From the NCBI GenBank assembly GCA_026874595.1, contig CM049317.1, positions 13,508,882 through 13,572,881 on the forward strand: 64,000 nucleotides of DNA, written 5' to 3'. Source of the stretch: Sipunculus nudus. Its lineage: Eukaryota > Annelida > Sipuncula > Golfingiida > Sipunculidae. This document shows, one piece after another, positions 60,601 through 64,000 of the stretch. Within the stretch, counting starts at the first letter, position 1. Each line of letters opens with the position of its first letter. A program made the position numbers and the translations under genes. The notes beneath the pieces were generated by a model. That model was given only the letters and a program-made list of their open reading frames with translations. It searched no databases and was not told the DNA's origin.

Positions 60601-63476
60601 TTTACAAATGTTCAGTGTCATTATAATAGCACAGCAAACAGATCCCCTATATGTTAAGACTAAGACTTCATTGACAGACGGAGGGAACACTGATGGATAA
60701 AAGTTACTGAGTCTTTATTAAGTTCATATATCTTTTTCTTGGCACTCTTCATGTTTATGCACAAACTTATCTCAAAGTTTTTTTTCATTCTTTTTTACAT
60801 TAAAAACAAAAGGAAACCAACGAACAGTTTCTTAGAGAGACAACACCATGCTATGTCATAGTCATAATAAAGCCATATTATAATAACATAATATAATCCT
60901 ACCTTTCATTATCTTCTTTGTCTGGATCTCCTCGGAGCAGGAATTTCTGGGACGGCACTTCAGGGATTTCCTCTGGACGTACACTTGGAACATATTTGTC
61001 AGAATCTGTTTTCAGTTCACCTTCCTCGCTGCCAAGCATTAAAAAGAGGCCCAAAGTAAAAACGGATCCAAGTGACCCTTTTTTGGAATGTTTTATATAA
61101 AATATGTTGTCATATTTAAAAAAAAAAAATAATCAAATCTAGCAGTATACTGCTATATCCACATGACCTGTGACATCCTGGTTTTTGTGTGCCCTCAAAA
61201 TGGCAGCCCCAACGAGCAGTTTCAAGAAACTGGGAGAAATAAAAGGGGGTGCGACATGAAATACTCTGAGGCCAGCATCCAAAACCGATCTGCGGAGAGA
61301 GTTTGGTGGCAAGTGTTCATGTATCAGCAAAGTTTAAAGTGGAATAATGTGCTTTTTAACAACACGCAGATCCTCAAATTAAAGTAAATATAGGATGTAA
61401 AAGAAAAGCACCTACACAGTAAGTATGTATTGAAACATAACTTTAACATATGAAATATAAAAAAATTACTTTATGCTCTAATCAATATAAAATATGAAAA
61501 TATAAAATATATTATGTTACATATATCAAACATAAAAAAACATTTATTATATTCCAAATAATCAGCCAATCAGGTGCTACATAACTTGTTTGATTCTAAC
61601 CTATGATTTTTCCTTACAAACTTTGTAAGTCCCTGGGAGGAAATTTTAAATGCCACCATATAATCAAACATCTTCAGAGTAAAAATACTGGGACTGCCGT
61701 TGATACCAATACATTAACTGAATTGCACTGTTTTGTATCAATGCGCTCATGTGTTACTCATCCCTACTGAACAGTATTATATGAATATAACAAACTTCTC
61801 CTGACCTCTCACTATCTGAATCCTTTGCTTTCTTCTTTTTGCTCTTTTTCTTGGACCGTTTAGCCTTTTCTTTTTTCTTCTTTTTACGATGACGCTTCCT
61901 TTTTGCATCAGAATCAGACTCTGATGAGGACTCGGTTTCAGACTCGGAGGAATCTGACTCAGATTCTGAGGAACTTTCTGCAACTTTCTTCTTTTTCTTC
62001 TTTTTGTCTGAAAAAACAATCATCAAGGGATTAATAAAATCTATGGATTCACAATAACTTTAAGGCTCTTTTGCTTTGCTGATATTCTTCAAACATTAAC
62101 TTTTACAAATTTAAGGCTCTGATAGGCTTTTGTCTTAAAAAATATAGATTAAAAGTAAGAGTCAAGAGAAGGTATGATTCTGGTGTTCCACACAGGATTC
62201 CCACACTTTCAGCAGATTAATTTTCTAAGCCTTTTTCATGACTTTAATGAAAATTCATGACCTTTTTCACAAAAACTCTGCCAAGAAACTCTTATCACAC
62301 ATGAAACAGGCAATTTAGATCATGGAAAAATCAAATTTGCATGTGACATGTTTCCAACCCTTCCAGCAGATAAAATTTCAAGACTTTTTTCAAGAATTCA
62401 TAAGATTTTAAGGGTGTGAGAGCCCTGTCAAGGCCCTGTGACCCTAAATTCAATGCTTTCAGTTTCAAGTCTCCACAGGATTGAAAAGATGGCACTAGAA
62501 TTCTCTAGTTGAGGGAGACTAGGACTCTGCCACTGACCCTCCTTAAGCAAAGGTGACAGGAAAAACAACAGCACTGCAAGGAAGCATATTACACCCATTG
62601 TGTATTTTGTGACCTCTGACCTCATTAAATATTCATGTGTTGATGAGAATTTCATTCTGGTGGAAACTCTACTGGTTAATATTAACGATGAGTTTCATGA
62701 AAATTCATCAGATTTCTGCCAAGTCAATATGACACCAACCAAAGTCTGGAGGCCTCTGACCTCATGAAATATGCTGGGATTTTGCTGGATTTCAAACGTA
62801 AGATAGATATTATAGTGGTTAATATACTTCTATTGAGTTTTATCAACATCTATCATATTCCTGGTAAGTTATTGCAGCAATACCACAAAGTAGCCTGGTG
62901 ACCTCTGACCTCATTAAACATTCTTGGATTGTGCCTATTTTGGAACTCAAGCAAGAAAAACTAGTGGTAAGAAGTTATGATGAGTTTGGTGAAAATTCAT
63001 AAAATCCCTGTTAAGTTATTGCAGTGACAATTAAAAGTTAATGATTGGACACCAGACAGATGGCGAGACCACAGGTATCGCATAATACATCCTGTAATAG
63101 ACGGGCATATAAAAACACAGGGCCTTGGAATGACTAATAAAATTTCAAATTTAAATTTGTACAATATACAAGCCCCGTGCAAGTGGTACACTTGTCTATA
63201 TTTTACCCAAGCACCCATTCATGAGTTACTAAATATACAGATTTTAGACAAAGGATGGAATACCTACAGGTACAAGCTATACATTCTATCATATTTTGAA
63301 CATGGCAGTGAATACAAGTTACGACCATACCTTTAGCTTTCATCTGTAGAACCAGCTCACCACAGTTCGTGATACGAACATCACTGTGAGGTTTACCATC
63401 GCTGTTTGTTTTCTGGCTTTCAACGACCTTGACTATTTCCTGCCCAAATATCACCTGACCAAACACTACGTGGATC
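30494..63476 (-). CDS. PPIG: SR-cyclophilin (PPIG/NKTR/Moca type), partial at 5' end, 15 exons
   Basis: Peptidyl-prolyl cis-trans isomerase with a long Arg/Ser tail. Vertebrate PPIG works in nuclear speckles and binds the RNA polymerase II tail and SR splicing factors; NKTR is its paralogue. In-window numbering from the first full codon: residues 1-48 are the last part of the cyclophilin fold (HVVFGQV, CGEL); 50-115 acidic-Ser and Lys blocks; 133-141 RPEEIPEVP; about 190-217 SGRRIKGRG and the family signature TPPHW; 237-242 EKWVKG; then RS/RD/SP repeats to residue 1172, ending SRSSSDSD and TGA. All fourteen junctions keep frame. Roughly the first 130 residues, including most catalytic residues, lie beyond 64000. 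Full length near 1,300 is longer than human PPIG (about 750) and shorter than NKTR (about 1,460). It may be the single pre-duplication homologue, so the symbol is approximate. Confidence 0.93.
31440..31860 (+). repeat. Family-2 tandem-core remnant, left of the foldback element
   Basis: Units of about 200 bp with GTGGCACCACCAGT, GTATACAACAAAGCTGT, CAAAATTTAGG and CTCCTGAGAAATAAGCAGG. The remnant continues at 34043-34220 (GCACAATTTCAGGC, TTCTGAGAAATAAGCAGG), so the foldback element split one unit. Confidence 0.6.
31861..34042. mobile_element. Foldback element with about 440-bp terminal inverted repeats
   Basis: Left arm from GTCAGAGACGAGATTGAAAT and right arm ending in its exact complement are colinear and differ at roughly one base in twenty. 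They run to about 32310 on the left and 33590 on the right, with weaker inner extension. Each arm is itself made of short palindromes (CTCGCCTAGGCGAG, TTTAAAATCTGCCTAGGCG) alternating with GATCACAATCGC words. The 1.3-kb interior is AT-rich with no recognisable gene. AT-rich flanks make the target duplication ambiguous (TAT/ATA). It interrupts a family-2 repeat. Confidence 0.8.
34660..34951. mobile_element. hAT-like MITE, 292 bp
   Basis: Left end CAGGGTTTCACGGA and inverted right end CAGGGTTCGTACTC are short TIRs of hAT type. Flanks ATATGCAA and ATATAAGC are a poor 8-bp duplication. No coding content. Confidence 0.4.
36444..36569 (-). CDS. PPIG: SR-cyclophilin exon: RSPRR repeats, 126 bp
   Basis: Residues 1079-1119, SPIRRRPSPRQQRRSRTRSR followed by further SPRR and SPQRR words. 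Acceptor GGTACAG, donor GTTTGT. Too short for ordinary ORF calling but flanked by matching phases. Confidence 0.88.
36809..40240 (+). mobile_element. Tandem-core element with subterminal inverted repeat and 3' stem-loop (family 1)
   Basis: 5' end AACAAGTGACCCATGGGTCA includes the 14-bp palindrome TGACCCATGGGTCA. GCTCAGCTGAC (36834-36844) is exactly complemented by GTCAGCTGAGC (40225-40235). Core of about six 335-340-bp units, each opening CAGGTGGCRCCACCAGTCTG (about 38188, 38526, 38871, 39206, 39544, 39879). Then a GACAGACGG microsatellite (40154-40190), GAGTGATCGCTATAG and the stem-loop AGCTCAGATGACT-TTC-AGTCAGCTGAGCT (12 of 13 paired). Same plan as Helentron-associated (HINE/DINE) and bivalve 'pearl' elements; class assignment is inference. 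Confidence 0.65.
37005..38181 (+). mobile_element. Family-2 tandem-core element, copy A, nested in the family-1 element
   Basis: 5' end ACTAGAATACGGGTAACCGA then TGTATCCGCC (37033). Core of about 200-270-bp units with GGTGGCGCCACC, CGGTCAAACGGTTCCCGAGA and AGCTATCCAGGATGTATA. The 3' end is a GGCGGCGGAGGAACTC stretch then GTATCCG and the hairpin CAAAAC-TTC-GTTTTG. Family-1 unit sequence (CTCAAAAATAGAGAAAAA) stops at its left edge and resumes (AAATACAGGTGGC) at its right edge. Confidence 0.65.
40347..40898 (-). CDS. PPIG: SR-cyclophilin exon: dense RSPRR repeats, 552 bp
   Basis: Residues 895-1077. IPLPQVPPKQPSPRVQEE leads into about 20 copies of an RSPRR/KRSPS word, ending SPSRRN at donor GTGAGT. 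Acceptor TTATAG. Leu/Asp-rich plus-strand frames over this exon are shadows of the repeats. Confidence 0.92.
41771..42337 (-). CDS. PPIG: SR-cyclophilin exon: mixed RS and acidic, 567 bp
   Basis: Residues 706-893. Begins SEEEREREQPTLKQHKSRSR; middle part MAEEHHAQDNQAPEEAMDTS; then long Ser runs; ends PPPSPPPPRMD at donor GTGAGT. Acceptor TTACTCAG. The open frame extends upstream of the first Met in the exon. Confidence 0.9.
42793..42878 (-). CDS. PPIG: SR-cyclophilin 86-bp exon
   Basis: Residues 677-704, VSLDKAPDKKSPSPGQPMDV then NVSQEQEA. Acceptor ATCATAG, donor GTAATT. The other two frames are closed or out of phase. Confidence 0.82.
43911..44405. mobile_element. Pogo-like non-autonomous element, about 495 bp
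   Basis: Left CAGTGAAACCTCTCCTTACA and inverted right end CAATGGGGACTCTGATTACG resemble the CAGTGGAACC termini seen elsewhere in the window; TA follows the right end. Internal AAGGGCACCTCTCTA echoes the arms. Moderately decayed. Confidence 0.4.
44850..44915 (-). CDS. PPIG: SR-cyclophilin 66-bp exon
   Basis: Residues 655-676, GRDWKPPEEPEGDSDAPEKT plus DE. Acceptor CATTACAG, donor GTTTGT, phase 0 at both ends. The upstream intron (44916-53571) is the largest in the gene and full of repeats. Confidence 0.85.
45089..51972 (+). mobile_element. Compound family-1-like element block with three 5' ends and one 3' end
   Basis: 5' ends with GGGACCCATGGGTCAC or a variant occur at about 45091, 47811 and 48415, the first two followed by GCTCAGCTG. 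A single 3' end has the GGACAGACAGACG microsatellite and the stem-loop AGCTCAGATGACT-TAT-AGTCAGCTGAGCT (51941-51969). Inside are direct repeats: 47930-48430 with 49440-49930, a third related copy at 46930-47330, and a roughly 675-bp unit at about 50690 and 51370 (GCCATGGTCAAASTTGGGCA). Confidence 0.55.
52540..53423 (+). mobile_element. Family-2 tandem-core element, copy B
   Basis: 5' GCAGTTGACAAGCTACAACA then TGTATCCACC (52564); units with GTAGGTGGTGCCACC; 3' stem-loop CAAAAC-TCT-GTTTTG inside TATCTA...CAGATA ending near 53423. More decayed than copies A and C. Confidence 0.6.
53572..54070 (-). CDS. PPIG: SR-cyclophilin exon: RD/RS repeats, 499 bp
   Basis: Residues 489-654. Built on a 15-20-residue theme such as RRDSRRSPDRSNGRSRRDSR, ending SSATNYQ at donor GTCAGG. 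Acceptor AATTGACAG. The competing longer open frame over the same bases is out of phase. Confidence 0.85.
54120..54405 (-). mobile_element. Degenerate tRNA-like SINE, same tail type
   Basis: Minus-strand head GTGGTTAGCATATG (A-box-like) and GGGTCCAAATCTG (B-box-like, 54328-54340). The tail GGAGATGACAAGCTGTATGA and AAAAGCACAGTCAGTG resembles the tail of the neighbouring SINE. Confidence 0.4.
54630..55035 (-). mobile_element. tRNA-derived SINE
   Basis: Read on the minus strand, the head has an A-box-like TTAGGGTGCAGGA and, about 30 bases on, a B box GTGGGTTCACATCCC (54967-54978 on the plus strand is GGGATGTGAACC). The body ends with TGGAGATGGACTGTCAAAAG and CATGGCCAGT. No terminal duplication could be fixed. 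Confidence 0.55.
55510..56058 (-). CDS. PPIG: SR-cyclophilin exon: RS/RD-rich, 549 bp
   Basis: Residues 306-487. Starts RKKHKRHEKIDSGSSSDEDE and continues with many RSRS, RDD and RRIS words to DQSPRSR. Acceptor AATTTTAG, donor GTGATT (weak). Symmetric phase 2. Confidence 0.88.
56986..57144. mobile_element. Pogo/Tigger-like MITE, 159 bp, well preserved
   Basis: TA on both sides. Left CAGTGGAACCCCGTCTTGTG and inverted right CAGTGGAACCCCACAATTAC; CACAATTACGACCAC recurs in both arms. Least decayed of the pogo-like copies in this window. Confidence 0.8.
57200..57244 (-). CDS. PPIG: SR-cyclophilin 45-bp microexon
   Basis: Residues 291-304, KGKENKKDRKDKEA. Acceptor CTTGTAG, donor GTAAGG. Length divisible by three with phase 2 at both ends, so skipping it keeps the frame. 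Supported by splice sites, phase and composition, not by homology. Confidence 0.75.
57839..57983 (-). CDS. PPIG: SR-cyclophilin exon: charged linker
   Basis: Residues 243-289: DRLNENEMADRAQKRERGGR, then RDIDWERTGLKNRFKDGG and ELSEDD. Highly charged, probably helical. Acceptor TTTCACAG, donor GTAATG; phases agree with both neighbours. Confidence 0.88.
58451..58577 (-). CDS. PPIG: SR-cyclophilin exon: TPPHW signature
   Basis: Residues 200-241: RYRSRSRERGRSETPPHW, then LHPLGDKSKDKDEEKWVK. SETPPHW and EKW-KGD are shared by human PPIG and NKTR. Acceptor ATTTTCAG, donor GTAGGT. Confidence 0.93.
58766..59667 (+). mobile_element. Family-2 tandem-core element, copy C
   Basis: 5' ACTAGAATACAGGTAGTCGA contains the hairpin GTAGTCG-ACAAG-CGACTAC, then TGTATCCGCC (58791). 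Core units carry AGGTGGCACCACC and AGGTGGCGCCAC. The 3' end is a GGCGGCGGC-rich stretch and the stem-loop TATCCGCAAA ... TTTTGGTGGATA, whose right arm complements the 5' TGTATCC. It lies in the intron between coding exons 58451-58577 and 60421-60544. Confidence 0.65.
60421..60544 (-). CDS. PPIG: SR-cyclophilin exon: SGRRIKGRG segment
   Basis: Residues 159-199, including RKSPPRYGGRREPQRLPYGR and YDRSGRRIKGRGSV; SGRKIKGRG is conserved in PPIG and NKTR. Acceptor ATATCAG, donor GTATGT, phase 0 end. Confidence 0.9.
60903..61028 (-). CDS. PPIG: SR-cyclophilin exon: RPEEIPEVP segment
   Basis: Residues 117-157, EEGELKTDSDKYVPSVRPEE followed by IPEVPSQKFLLRG, matching the conserved PEEIPPVPENRFLLR region of PPIG and NKTR. 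Acceptor CTTGGCAG, donor GTAGGA. Confidence 0.92.
61806..62007 (-). CDS. PPIG: SR-cyclophilin exon: acidic-Ser and Lys-rich blocks
   Basis: Residues 50-115: a Lys run, then ESSSESESDSSESETESS, then KKKKKEKAKRSKKKSKKKK and SDSE. Typical cyclophilin G linker with likely nuclear-localisation sequence. Acceptor TTTTTTCAG, donor GTCAGG. Confidence 0.92.
62193..62427. mobile_element. hAT-like MITE, about 235 bp
   Basis: Left CAGGATTCCCACACTTTC and inverted right CAGGGCTCTCACACCCTT form imperfect TIRs; the interior contains TTCATGACTTTAATG and AATTCATGACC, words common in such elements. No clean target duplication. Confidence 0.4.
62580..63110 (+). repeat. Tandem-core element, family 4, about 145-bp units
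   Basis: CCTCTGACCTCATKAAAYAT recurs near 62612, 62753 and 62902 with matching downstream text (GAGTTTSRTSAAAATTCAT, TAAGTTATTGCAG). It ends GACAGATGGCGAGACCACAG and a small hairpin CCTGT-AATAG-ACGGG at 63091-63105. The 5' end could not be fixed. Confidence 0.55.
63331..63476 (-). CDS. PPIG: SR-cyclophilin exon: end of the cyclophilin domain
   Basis: Residues 1-48: IHVVFGQVIFGQEIVKVVES ... DVRITNCGELVLQMKAK. Matches the last strands of cyclophilin G (HVVFGQVISGQEVV, VRILSCGEL). Acceptor AACTTGCAG, donor GTATGG. The first base completes a codon from an upstream exon outside the window. Confidence 0.95.
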
Positions 63477-64000
63477 CTGCAAGTTAGGAAGTGACCCATG
63501 GTCCATGATGCTCAGTACATTATCTTACCTGCATATCTCTTTAAGTATTATATGCATAACAAAAGATTTCAGGATATATTTTTAATTTCCAAATCCTGGA
63601 TGGGCCCTACTGTAGTAGAACTGCACATATCAGAAAGTAATAATTGACCCAGTAAATATTGGGCTGTGGCTGAAAAACTATCATTCATGGCTTCAAAAGC
63701 AAAGGTGTAAATATAAATTTTCAACAATAAATAGCATTGTATAAGCATATGAAATGAGAAACGCTGCCAACCGTTGTAAGAATGTGCTTTCAGGACAGTT
63801 TGATCTTAATGTGTGTGCATAAAGTTCTTCATTTCCAATTCAACAACAAAGTGTGGCCTCTGGCACACAGGCACTTGACACAATGTATTCACCTGGTGGG
63901 CAATACTGCAATATTGTTCCCCCCATCTAACCGAACTTCCTACTAATTAAACTCAGTTCCTTTACACTAACCATCCACCTCAATTAGGCTATAATCAACT
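63477..64000 (-). other. SR-cyclophilin intron, cut by the window edge
   Basis: No exon recognised. Near 63490 is a fragment GTGACCCATGGTCCATGATG followed by CTCAG, like the 5' end of a family-1 element. The missing cyclophilin exons must lie beyond 64000. Confidence 0.6.

Larger units (their letters stand above)
58578..63330 (-). other. SR-cyclophilin introns at 58.6-63.3 kb
   Basis: 58578-60420, 60545-60902, 61029-61805 and 62008-63330. Holds family-2 copy C, a hAT-like MITE and a family-4 tandem element; an unresolved repeat-like stretch lies at 59940-60370. No further exons seen. Confidence 0.6.

Noticed and set aside
30494-63476. Naming the gene NKTR instead of PPIG
   Set aside because: Conserved parts match both vertebrate paralogues and the predicted length is intermediate; the cyclophilin-end sequence (HVVFGQVI-GQE) is closer to PPIG, but a pre-duplication homologue is the safer view.

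Overview
The window is eukaryotic nuclear DNA from an animal. Coding sequence is cut into short exons with GT..AG introns, intergenic DNA is AT-rich, and interspersed repeats are abundant. Three nuclear genes are identifiable by protein similarity: JAZF1, an ATP synthase c-subunit gene (ATP5MC/ATP5G type), and a PPIG/NKTR-type SR-cyclophilin. The style of the repeats (tandem-core elements with subterminal inverted repeats and 3' stem-loops, resembling the 'pearl' elements known from bivalves) suggests a lophotrochozoan, probably a mollusc. That placement is inference; no species can be named from the sequence alone.

Layout. (1) 1-17.54 kb, minus strand: JAZF1 in six coding exons, giving a 351-residue protein with the three family zinc fingers and a C-terminal extension; intron 1 (8.7 kb) is full of repeats. 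(2) 17.54-18.04 kb: a 500-bp gap between two divergent start codons, with an NRF-1-like core and a probable 5'UTR intron. (3) 18.04-25.3 kb, plus strand: the c-subunit gene in four coding exons, giving a 150-residue precursor and a 75-residue mature proteolipid; intron 2 carries a solo LTR. (4) 25.3-30.5 kb: convergent 3' flanks. (5) 30.5-64 kb, minus strand: the SR-cyclophilin, fifteen exons with every junction in frame, 1,172 residues inside the window. The N-terminal part of the cyclophilin fold lies beyond position 64000.

The genes are housekeeping or regulatory and have no operon-like link. The one functional adjacency is the head-to-head JAZF1/ATP5MC pair, which probably shares a promoter.

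The most unusual material is the mobile DNA. There is a 2.18-kb foldback element with about 440-bp, nearly identical terminal inverted repeats built from the palindrome CTCGCCTAGGCGAG. There are at least four families of tandem-core elements that appear to share one architecture; two of them also share a core palindrome, GGTGGCGCCACC. Nested insertions give a relative order of events. There are also several pogo/Tigger-like TA-flanked elements, a solo LTR and two tRNA-like SINEs. I see no transposase, reverse transcriptase, CRISPR array, or prokaryotic or viral gene.
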